Below are positions 1 through 6,174 of a stretch of DNA of 8,196 nt, piece after piece; within the stretch, counting starts at the first letter, position 1; every line of letters begins with the position of its first letter. Made by a program: the position numbers and the translations under genes. The stretch is taken from positions 1 to 8,196 of the forward strand of contig JAKLHX010000041.1 in assembly GCA_022709925.1 (NCBI GenBank). Direction: 5' to 3'. The notes under the pieces were generated by a model. The model was not told the origin of the DNA, did no database searches, and saw nothing but the letters and a program-made list of their open reading frames with translations. Source of the stretch: Candidatus Margulisiibacteriota bacterium. Lineage in GTDB: Bacteria; Margulisbacteria; WOR-1; JAKLHX01.

Positions 1-185
1 TTCCTGTATTCGCTGAAACGCACAAGGTCATCGGACCTGACGGGCTTTTCATAAACGACCTCGGCACCCATATCTTTCGCTATCTCGATTATGTTCTTCC
101 CCGGATAAAGTTTTACGATCTCTTTGGCCCACTTCACGCCCAGGTCCGGAACTTTTTTATCAGCGCATGCCTGCTTCTTGGTCAT
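1..185 (-). CDS. Unidentified protein, N-terminal fragment (runs off left edge)
   Basis: Only the first 61 codons are present; the reading frame is open to the window edge, so the 3' end is missing. The ATG at 185-183 is chosen because an AGGAAAG ribosome binding site lies six bases upstream (192-198). It starts inside the end of the oxidoreductase gene, overlapping it by 26 bases in another frame, so the two are probably co-translated. The visible protein is hydrophilic and lysine-rich with no signal peptide or membrane segment: a helix-like stretch around residues 17-42 (VKWAKEIVKLYPG, then IIEIAKDMGA) followed by a strand-like EVVYEKPV and then VRFSEY. The pattern of a short helix, 'IAKxMGAEVVYE' and an aromatic 'RFSEY' is loosely reminiscent of the N-terminus of small ImmA/IrrE-type metallopeptidases, but the HExxH motif that would decide this lies outside the window. 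I do not assign a function. Confidence 0.62.
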   Translation of the reverse strand, partial: MTKKQACADKKVPDLGVKWAKEIVKLYPGKNIIEIAKDMGAEVVYEKPVRSDDLVRFSEYR

Positions 186-1428
186 TAAGGTCTTTCCTCA
201 AGTCATTATAGTCTATTTTTCTAGGCTGGATATGTTTTCTTATTGCTATGGCCGCGGCTATCCCGGCAGCCTGTCCCAGAGCTACGCAGGTCGGCATCAC
301 CCTTGCTGAAGAAAGCGCTTCATGAGTGGAAGAGATCGCCCTGCCGGTCACGATAAGGGAATCAACCTTTTTAGGGACCATACATCTGTAAGGTATCTCA
401 TAATGTATTCCCGGCCCGAGCTTTTTAAATGTGGTCGAATTGCCTTCCGGAGAATGTATATCTATAGGATAATTGCATTTTGCGACAGGATCGTCGAATT
501 TCCTGCCTTCAACGACATCATCTTCATTCAGAACATATTCCCCGGTGATCCGCCTTGTCTCGCGGACCCCGATCTGAGGAGCTACATAGCTGATAAAAGA
601 GTTTTCAAACCCGCTTATATCACCTTTAAGGAAATCGAATATGCTCTGTACCTGCTTGCGCCCTTCTATCTCCGCTTTTGTAAGATCGAACACATCGGTA
701 CCGTCCACCTTTGGGACCCTTGTTGAATTCACATGTATCTCGTCTTTCCTGGTGGTCTCGAACCATAAAAAATTCTCTCTCGGGCTTCTTATATCGCCAT
801 GCGCTTTTTTTTCTGAATATAACCTATTGATCTCTTCGCGAGCAGGCATTTTGTCGACATCAACCCCTCCGATACGGAACATTATGGTCATGGGCTGGCA
901 AAGCCCATCACCCTTTCTGCCCTTTTCGAACCCGCATCCGCTCAAAAAAGCCACATCGCCGTCGCCGGTGGCATCTATAACGACCTTGGCAAATATCTGC
1001 TGGTCACCCGACTTGCCGTTTATAACAACGCCTTTTATCTCGGTGCCTTTCATGATGGAGCCGACAACCGTGGAATGAAGAAGCAACTTCACCTTATCCT
1101 GTTCGAGCATCTGCATCATAATGAATTTGAGGACTTCCGGATCGAACACTATATGAGGCTGGTCGAACAGGGAACCTTCTTTGCAGGCGTTCTTTTCGGC
1201 AAGTTTTTGTATCAGCTCCGAAAAAATGCCCCGGACAAGGTCCTGGCCGTTCATCTTGGATATCATGAAAGGGTTGACCAGGCAGGCGGATGCGGCTCCT
1301 CCGGGAAAACCGTATTTTTCTACGAGAAGGACATTTGCCCCCATCCTTGAAGCTGAACAAGCGGCAGCGAACCCCGAAGGGCCTGCGCCGCACACTAAAA
1401 CATCGGCAGTTATCTTTTGTTGGCTCAT
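160..1428 (-). CDS. FAD-dependent oxidoreductase (FAD_oxidored, PF12831-like)
   Basis: Predicted cytoplasmic flavoprotein of 422 residues. The N-terminal dinucleotide-binding fold has GAGPSG at 14-19 and the acidic residue E37 (VEK) that would bind the ribose of FAD, followed by GFPGGAAS at 40-47. A second FAD-contacting motif, DATGDGD, is at 152-158. The segment IGVRETRRITGEY (286-298) and the C-terminal run VTGRAISSTHEALSSARV to GQAAGIAAA (360-393) are the typical signature of the FAD_oxidored family, whose substrates are mostly unknown. There is no signal peptide, membrane segment, Fe-S cysteine cluster or CoA-disulphide motif. The ATG at 1428 overlaps the stop of the DUF4127 gene by four bases (ATGA) and has no obvious Shine-Dalgarno site of its own, so translation probably depends on the upstream gene. 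In other bacteria such proteins are often near carbohydrate-use genes (general knowledge); the substrate here cannot be read from the sequence. Confidence 0.9.
   Translation of the reverse strand: MSQQKITADVLVCGAGPSGFAAACSASRMGANVLLVEKYGFPGGAASACLVNPFMISKMNGQDLVRGIFSELIQKLAEKNACKEGSLFDQPHIVFDPEVLKFIMMQMLEQDKVKLLLHSTVVGSIMKGTEIKGVVINGKSGDQQIFAKVVIDATGDGDVAFLSGCGFEKGRKGDGLCQPMTIMFRIGGVDVDKMPAREEINRLYSEKKAHGDIRSPRENFLWFETTRKDEIHVNSTRVPKVDGTDVFDLTKAEIEGRKQVQSIFDFLKGDISGFENSFISYVAPQIGVRETRRITGEYVLNEDDVVEGRKFDDPVAKCNYPIDIHSPEGNSTTFKKLGPGIHYEIPYRCMVPKKVDSLIVTGRAISSTHEALSSARVMPTCVALGQAAGIAAAIAIRKHIQPRKIDYNDLRKDLNDQEAGMR
192..198 (-). promoter_or_regulatory. Ribosome binding site for the left-edge gene
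   Basis: AGGAAAG on the minus strand lies six bases before the ATG at 185. It sits inside the last codons of the oxidoreductase gene. It is the main reason to believe the fragment at the left edge is a real gene despite its 26-base overlap with its neighbour. Confidence 0.55.
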
Positions 1429-2897
1429 GAAAAAATTATATCACAGTCGACTTCAAAGGTTCGGGGCCACGGGAGAGAGACTTTTAGATCGTATCTTTGG
1501 TCGGGAGCGATGTTACGCATAAAACCGTTAGCCCATGAACGGAGCTTTTCTGCGACCAAAGAAGATATCTCTTCCCGGTGCGCTCCCAGATCGAACTTCG
1601 AAATGCCTCTTTGGGAGAGCAATTTGTTCACGGCATTCCTGACAACGGATTGATACCCTATGTCCTCGATAAACCTTTCGGCAAGGAATTCTCTGTTCCC
1701 GGGAAGAAGCGCCGCGGCAAGCGCCGACCCTATAGAATTAGAGGAGGTATTCCATCCGGCATAAGCCTTCAGGGAAGAAATATCCCCAACAGCATACAAG
1801 TCCTCTATGAATTCGCGGTCCCCGGCATTCGCATAAAAACAATCCGCGACAAAAGCGTCTTTTTTTATCTCGCCCATCATGACTATCTCGGAACAGAAGT
1901 TCTTTAATTGATGTATCTGGTCCCTGTCCCTTGCCGCTTCCGGTTCGAAGAACCTATCCTTCTGGATGCCCTCAAATGAATGGACAAAAAACACATTTTC
2001 GGAATCAACAAGCTTCTCCACAGGGTTTATCCCAAAAAGCGCAAGATGGTCGCGAACAGCAGTATCAAGGGGAACATCTTCGTAAAGAGACCCGTCCCTC
2101 CCCTTGCCGAAAGAATATCTGACGGCGATCCGGGGCAAGGACCTTTTTTCCGCAAGGACCGCTTTCGCGACCATGCACATCCCCATCTCGTCCGCACCGT
2201 CAAGGACCCTGGCACGGGACTGCAACCGTTTTTCTTTGATGATACCGCACAGGATCTCTTCCTCTCTCTTGTGCAGGCCAAAAATCGCACAATCCTCTTT
2301 TGCGATCACAAGATAGTCCGCATTCCCTTCCTTTAAAAGGTCAAGGCACGCCTTATTGATCTCGTGGTCTCTTGTCCTGACCGAAAGATAGGTCTCAAGA
2401 AGTTTTTCGGGGATCTTTTTGCGGAGCGCATCAAAAGCATTCTTATCCTCCGGAGTTCCGGTCTTTTCGGCCTTATCGGCAAATATGGAATAATCGAATA
2501 TATCTTTCCAGTGAACGCTGTTCTCCTCGGAATCGGCGGTCAGAGATAATCTCATGAGGACATTGAAAAGATATATAGGCAACCCCGGATATCTTTGTTT
2601 TATCCGGGATATAACCGAAAGCCTGTCTTTTGCCAGAGACAGAGAAGTATCAGCGGAACGGGAAGCCACCAATCCTCCGTAGCACAGCATATCAACTGAC
2701 ACTACTAAAGCCCCGGCATTTTGGACGTTTTCTTCGATCCATGAAGATATCTTCTCGCAAGACCCCGGGACCTTAAAATTACCCAGGATCTCTTTAGGGG
2801 GAGCGGCGACTTCAACCCCTGAATTAACGGCGATCTTTTTCGGGAATTTCAGGTTGCAGGGGCGGTCATCTAAAGGAACGAACAATATCTTTTTCAT
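1425..2897 (-). CDS. DUF4127 family protein
   Basis: A 490-residue protein, close to the roughly 500 residues usual for DUF4127, a family with no established biochemical function. Recognisable family features are the N-terminal VPLDDRPCN (7-15), VDMLCYGGLVASR (68-80), LDGADEMGM (232-240), YAGWNTSSNSIGSALA (379-394) and a C-terminal LPWPRTFEVD (475-484). The many conserved Asp, Asn, Arg and Trp residues in short motifs look like an enzyme active site, but no known catalytic triad or nucleotide-binding loop is visible. No signal peptide or membrane segment is seen, so it is probably cytoplasmic. The ATG at 2897 overlaps the phosphoesterase stop by four bases; an AAGGTGAT stretch ends about nine bases upstream and could serve as ribosome binding site. 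Its own stop overlaps the start of the oxidoreductase gene in the same way. The family assignment is by recognised motifs; any role in sugar metabolism is inference from where such genes tend to occur. Confidence 0.85.
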   Translation of the reverse strand: MKKILFVPLDDRPCNLKFPKKIAVNSGVEVAAPPKEILGNFKVPGSCEKISSWIEENVQNAGALVVSVDMLCYGGLVASRSADTSLSLAKDRLSVISRIKQRYPGLPIYLFNVLMRLSLTADSEENSVHWKDIFDYSIFADKAEKTGTPEDKNAFDALRKKIPEKLLETYLSVRTRDHEINKACLDLLKEGNADYLVIAKEDCAIFGLHKREEEILCGIIKEKRLQSRARVLDGADEMGMCMVAKAVLAEKRSLPRIAVRYSFGKGRDGSLYEDVPLDTAVRDHLALFGINPVEKLVDSENVFFVHSFEGIQKDRFFEPEAARDRDQIHQLKNFCSEIVMMGEIKKDAFVADCFYANAGDREFIEDLYAVGDISSLKAYAGWNTSSNSIGSALAAALLPGNREFLAERFIEDIGYQSVVRNAVNKLLSQRGISKFDLGAHREEISSLVAEKLRSWANGFMRNIAPDQRYDLKVSLPWPRTFEVDCDIIFS

Positions 2898-3637
2898 TCT
2901 ATTTTTATCACCTTATCCGATATCCTGCCGGGCTCAACAGTCACTTTAACATAATTATAGAACCCTCCGGCAAAATAAGGAAGACGCAAAAGGGACCCCG
3001 CACCTCCCGATACGATGAAAACTATCCCGTCCCTTACTTCACGCGCATAACCGTGAACATGGCCGCAAAAGACCATTTTCACGCCTGACCTTTTGAACAA
3101 AGATATAAGTTCCGGGCCAAGGCTTTTCGGCCTTATCGTTTCATCCGGATACATTTTACTCACATCAAAAAGAGGCTTGTGCATGAAGACAAAGATATTT
3201 TTGCCTCTGCTCGCCGCAAGGTCCGCCTTAAGCCACTCGTACTGGACCCTGCCAAGCCCGCGTTGGGACACATTGTCCAAACATATAAAATGGCTGCCTT
3301 CAAAGTCCCAGGAATAATATGTACTTCCGAACATCTTATTGAACGTGCTTTTGCCGTTATTTTGTATATCATGGTTGCCGATGACGTTATAAAAAACCGG
3401 TCTGGATGCAGAGATAATGCTTTTGTATTTCTTGTATTCCCAGGCCGTACCAGTATCCGTAAGATCTCCGGTGTTAACGACGAATCTTATGGTCTTATCT
3501 GGATTTATGTCATGGATAATATCCCGGAAGATGTCTTCGCCGACGCCGTTGTCTCCCAGGACCGCAAAAGAAAAACCGTGCGAAATGCCGCAAGAACAGA
3601 AAAGAACGAATAAAAGGGCGCAGACCGTCCTGTTCAC
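2894..3637 (-). CDS. Exported calcineurin-like metallophosphoesterase
   Basis: A 247-residue protein with the metal-binding blocks of the calcineurin-like phosphoesterase superfamily in order: GDNG (28-31), GDLTDTG (57-63), GNHD (87-90), MHKP with H153 (152-155) and GHVH (192-195), then SGGAGS (210-215). These bind a two-metal centre that hydrolyses phosphate mono- or diesters. Motif I lacks the usual second metal ligand (DxH) and reads D29-N-G, as in purple acid phosphatase-like GDxG motifs; the tyrosine of the purple acid phosphatase motif II (GDxxY) is absent, so it is not a canonical member. Residues 1-21 form a signal peptide (short positive start, Leu/Val/Phe core, possible cut after SHG), so it probably acts in the periplasm or outside. 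The start is GTG at 3637, sharing GTGA with the stop of the barrel gene; no strong ribosome binding site precedes it, which suggests coupling. Its substrate is unknown. Confidence 0.88.
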   Translation of the reverse strand: MNRTVCALLFVLFCSCGISHGFSFAVLGDNGVGEDIFRDIIHDINPDKTIRFVVNTGDLTDTGTAWEYKKYKSIISASRPVFYNVIGNHDIQNNGKSTFNKMFGSTYYSWDFEGSHFICLDNVSQRGLGRVQYEWLKADLAASRGKNIFVFMHKPLFDVSKMYPDETIRPKSLGPELISLFKRSGVKMVFCGHVHGYAREVRDGIVFIVSGGAGSLLRLPYFAGGFYNYVKVTVEPGRISDKVIKIE

Positions 3638-4320
3638 AGGCTGTCTATGGACTTTCTGAAATCTCTGGTGGCCTTTTCTATGAGTTGGGGCGTTTTACCG
3701 GTTACGATGGCGCCTATCATCACAGATTTAATACCTGTCTCCGCCAATATCGGGATCTCATCGGCCCCTATCTTCCTCTGCGTCGGGACTATCACGGGAA
3801 GGCCCGAAGATATAGCGATGCTTATATAGCACCGCAGGTCCCCGATCGTAAGCGTCTGCCCGTAGCCGAGATGAGGGATCACAGCGGCTTCAAGGGCTTC
3901 GACATTCGACTTTTTGGTTTCAACGACCGCTTCAAGCTGTTTTTCGTTCTGAAGCGCCGCGATCTTCGTTATGCCTTTTACGTCGTAGACATATTCGGGC
4001 ATCTCTGTGATGTTCATGTCCACAAAATCGAACCCCATTTTCACTATCTCTTTTAATTCCTCTAATGTCGGCTTCTTGTCCGCGCCGGGAACTATCCCTA
4101 CAGGGATCTTTGATTGCGAAAGGATCGCGTCCAGCTTAGCGCCCTCTTCCGCCAAAGACCCGAAAGACACTCCGCTGGCTTTATGTTTTATATTGCAATG
4201 CACCTTTAAAGCATCAGCTCCGCCTGAGATCGCGGCCTTAGCAAAATCAAGGGAATTGTCAGGCAGGCTCACTATCAGCGTCAGCTTATTCTTGTCAAAA
4301 AGCTTCAAAAGTTTATCCAT
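3634..4320 (-). CDS. (Beta/alpha)8-barrel protein of unknown function, possible sugar-phosphate enzyme
   Basis: A 228-residue protein with eight regularly spaced hydrophobic strands, as expected of a TIM barrel: about 13-19, 37-44, 73-79, 99-104, 119-124, 145-150, 175-181 and 199-208. Each is followed by an amphipathic helix. Polar residues at strand ends that could form the active site are H41 and N43, D101 and N103, H150, and the Q181-R182-K183 cluster. The last strand with its glycine (MIGAIVTGK, 201-209) resembles the phosphate-binding end of ribulose-phosphate-binding barrels such as thiamine-phosphate synthase or NanE epimerase, but the diagnostic motifs of those families are missing, so I assign no reaction. 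The ATG at 4320 is chosen because AAAGGAG lies nine bases upstream. A longer in-frame start at 4398 would add 26 residues buried in glyQ with no domain. The start overlaps the glyQ end by eight bases, and the stop overlaps the phosphoesterase GTG. No signal peptide. Confidence 0.8.
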   Translation of the reverse strand: MDKLLKLFDKNKLTLIVSLPDNSLDFAKAAISGGADALKVHCNIKHKASGVSFGSLAEEGAKLDAILSQSKIPVGIVPGADKKPTLEELKEIVKMGFDFVDMNITEMPEYVYDVKGITKIAALQNEKQLEAVVETKKSNVEALEAAVIPHLGYGQTLTIGDLRCYISIAISSGLPVIVPTQRKIGADEIPILAETGIKSVMIGAIVTGKTPQLIEKATRDFRKSIDSL

Positions 4321-5215
4321 GTTTTTTTTCTCCTTTAATAAGCGGATATCCGAGAGTCTCTCTCTGTTCCAGATACAGTTTAGCGCATATGCGGGCAAGC
4401 TTCCTTATCTTGCCTATATAATTGGCACGTTCCGTAACACTTATTGCACCCCTGGCCTCAAGAAGGTTGAAAGTATGCGAGCATTTGAGCACCTGGTCAT
4501 AGGAAGGAAGTACAAGGCCGGTCTTTATAAGCTGCGAGGCCTCTTTTTCGTACGCATCGAACAAAGCTTGCAGTTGCCCGGTATCCGCACTTTCAAAGCT
4601 ATATTTCGAGTATTCTTTTTCGCCCTGAAGATGCACGTCGCCGTAAGTCACGCCCTTTGTCCACTCTATATCGTAGACATTGGTCTTCCCCTGGATATAC
4701 ATCGCTATGCGCTCAAGCCCGTAGGTTATCTCGGCGCTTATAGGTTTCAGGTCAAAACCTCCGCACTGTTGAAAATAGGTGAACTGCGTTATCTCAAGCC
4801 CGTCAAGCCAGACTTCCCATCCGACACCCCAGGCTCCGAGCGTCGGCGATTCCCAATTGTCCTCAACGAACCTTAAGTCATGTTTTTTCGGATCTATTCC
4901 CAAAGTTGAGAGCGATTTTATGTATATATTCTGTACTTCTATCGGGGAAGGCTTGAGTATCACCTGGTACTGATAATAAGCGCCGAGGCGGTTCGGGTTC
5001 TCCCCGTATCTTCCGTCGCCGGGCCTTCGCACCGGTTCCACATAAGCGACGTTCCAAGGTTCCGGACCAAGCACTCTGAAAAAAGTGGCGGGATGCATGG
5101 TCCCCGCGCCTTTCTCTATATCATAAGGTTGTTGTATCACGCAGCCCAGCCCCGACCAATACTGTTCAAGGCGTAGAATTATCTCCTGAAATGTAAGCGG
5201 ACGGGTATGTTTCAC
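4313..5215 (-). CDS. glyQ: Glycyl-tRNA synthetase alpha subunit
   Basis: Catalytic alpha subunit of the bacterial heterotetrameric (alpha2beta2) class II glycyl-tRNA synthetase; with the beta subunit GlyS it activates glycine with ATP and charges tRNA-Gly in the cytoplasm. Its 300 residues match the usual length of about 290-305. Family landmarks are FQEIILRLEQYW (9-20), GAGTMHPATF (36-45), LGPEPWNVAYVEP (49-61), RRPGDGRYGENPNR (63-76), YQYQVILKPSP (81-91), RFVEDNWESPTLGAWG (115-130), EVWLDGLEITQFTYFQQ (134-150), ITYGLERIAMY (163-173) and HTFNLLEARGAISVTER (247-263). The start is GTG at 5215 with AAGGAG five bases upstream. A 56-base gap separates it from murB. GlyS normally follows directly, but here the barrel gene takes that place and overlaps the glyQ end, so the beta subunit must be encoded elsewhere. 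Confidence 0.97.
   Translation of the reverse strand: MKHTRPLTFQEIILRLEQYWSGLGCVIQQPYDIEKGAGTMHPATFFRVLGPEPWNVAYVEPVRRPGDGRYGENPNRLGAYYQYQVILKPSPIEVQNIYIKSLSTLGIDPKKHDLRFVEDNWESPTLGAWGVGWEVWLDGLEITQFTYFQQCGGFDLKPISAEITYGLERIAMYIQGKTNVYDIEWTKGVTYGDVHLQGEKEYSKYSFESADTGQLQALFDAYEKEASQLIKTGLVLPSYDQVLKCSHTFNLLEARGAISVTERANYIGKIRKLARICAKLYLEQRETLGYPLIKGEKKHG
4330..4336 (-). promoter_or_regulatory. Ribosome binding site deciding the barrel gene start
   Basis: AAAGGAG on the minus strand lies nine bases upstream of the ATG at 4320 and within the last codons of glyQ. It favours the 228-residue product over the longer reading from 4398. Confidence 0.6.
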
Positions 5216-5220
5216 TGGAA

Positions 5221-5226
5221 CTCCTT
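5221..5226 (-). promoter_or_regulatory. glyQ: Strong ribosome binding site of glyQ
   Basis: AAGGAG on the minus strand, five bases upstream of the GTG at 5215. It is the best Shine-Dalgarno match in the window and supports the GTG start. Confidence 0.65.
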
Positions 5227-5233
5227 TTTGAAG

Positions 5234-5239
5234 ATTATA
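5234..5239 (-). promoter_or_regulatory. Possible -10 box of a glyQ promoter
   Basis: A perfect TATAAT on the minus strand lies in the 56-base gap between murB and glyQ, the only gap in the window. A poor -35 (TTGCTA, 5260-5265) sits 20 bases away, which is too far for a standard sigma-70 promoter, and there is no extended TGn. If it is used, transcription would begin about 10-15 bases before the ribosome binding site region or just within it. The gap is AT-rich next to the box, so chance is a real possibility. Confidence 0.3.
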
Positions 5240-5271
5240 ATAACAAATACGGTCGGGCTTAGCAACACTTA

Positions 5272-6174
5272 CTAAAATCCTACGGTCTTTATTTCAAGCT
5301 TAAGCTCTATCCCCTGTTTTTCAAAAACTATGCCTTTTACCCTGTTTATAAGGTTCATAACATCGGCAGCCGTGGCACTGCCGGTATTAACGATATAGTT
5401 CGCATGCATCTCCGAAACTTGGGCCCCGCCTATCTTCTCCCCTTTAAGGCCGCTCTTTTCAATAAGCTTTCCTGCCGGTTCTGTCCCCGGATTTTGGAAT
5501 ACGCATCCGGCGCTTGGATATGTGATCGGCTGCGAAGCTGATTTGATCCTCACGGTCTCGGCTTGCCTTGCGGCGATCATCTTAGGATCGTCCTTTTTTA
5601 ACCCCATTTCTACAGATAATACTATGTTGCCGTTCTTTGCAATATCCGAACTCCTGTAAGAAAAACCGCAGTCCTTCTTTTCGACCTTCATTACCTTACC
5701 GCTTTTGGTAAGGACGGTTACGTTCTTTATATAAGTAGAAATGGACCCGCTCCAGGAACCCATGTTCATGGCAACGGCGCCTCCAAGAGCAGCAGGGATA
5801 CCGGCAAAGAACTCCAGTCCAGAAAGACCTTTTGCCGCGCACTCGTTCAATAATTTGCCGAGATAGATACCTGCGCCGGCGGCCACGGCATTGTCCCGAA
5901 ACTCCGCTTTGTCCATGTTCCCGGCGATCTTTATGACCACGCCCCTGATGCCGGAATCTGACACCAAAAGATTTGAGCCGTTGCCCATTACAAAATAAGG
6001 CGCTTTTTCCGCGGATACGATCGAGAGGATATTCTTCAGGTCGTCCGGACTGTCCGGCATAACCAACAGGTCCGCCGGTCCGCCGATCTTGAAAGTAGTA
6101 TGTCTGGCCATCGGCTCATCCCGCATGACTGTACATTTTACTGAAGAAGATATCTTGTTATACAGATCTTTCAT
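5272..6174 (-). CDS. murB: UDP-N-acetylenolpyruvoylglucosamine reductase (type II-like)
   Basis: Cytoplasmic FAD enzyme that reduces UDP-GlcNAc-enolpyruvate to UDP-MurNAc with NADPH, the second committed step of peptidoglycan synthesis. At 300 residues it has the length of the shorter type II MurB. The FAD domain shows HTTFKIGGPADLLV (25-38), MGNGSNLLVSDSGIRGVV (63-80) and GLEFFAGIPAALGGAVAMN (119-137). The substrate domain has the FSYRSS motif (171-176) with Y173 and R174, PSAGCVFQNP (220-229), GKLIEKSGLKG (235-245) and E294 near the C-terminus, which corresponds to the catalytic glutamate. The usual proton-donating serine in the PSAGS motif is cysteine here (C224). The ATG at 6174 overlaps the murC end by 17 bases; the upstream sequence has only a weak purine-rich ribosome binding site, consistent with coupling to murC. 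I do not see ddl or fts genes following it. Confidence 0.97.
   Translation of the reverse strand: MKDLYNKISSSVKCTVMRDEPMARHTTFKIGGPADLLVMPDSPDDLKNILSIVSAEKAPYFVMGNGSNLLVSDSGIRGVVIKIAGNMDKAEFRDNAVAAGAGIYLGKLLNECAAKGLSGLEFFAGIPAALGGAVAMNMGSWSGSISTYIKNVTVLTKSGKVMKVEKKDCGFSYRSSDIAKNGNIVLSVEMGLKKDDPKMIAARQAETVRIKSASQPITYPSAGCVFQNPGTEPAGKLIEKSGLKGEKIGGAQVSEMHANYIVNTGSATAADVMNLINRVKGIVFEKQGIELKLEIKTVGF

Noticed and set aside
641..1078. Plus-strand open frame of 145 codons opposite the oxidoreductase
   Set aside because: Antisense to the conserved FAD_oxidored frame with no motif of its own.
4321..4398. Longer start for the barrel gene (in-frame Met at 4398)
   Set aside because: The extra 26 residues lie wholly inside the glyQ coding region and have no domain, while the ATG at 4320 has a good AAAGGAG site at proper spacing.
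4007..4876. Long plus-strand open frame of 289 codons opposite glyQ and the barrel gene
   Set aside because: It lies antisense to a highly conserved glyQ reading frame, has no recognisable domain, and its composition is what a reverse-strand shadow gives.
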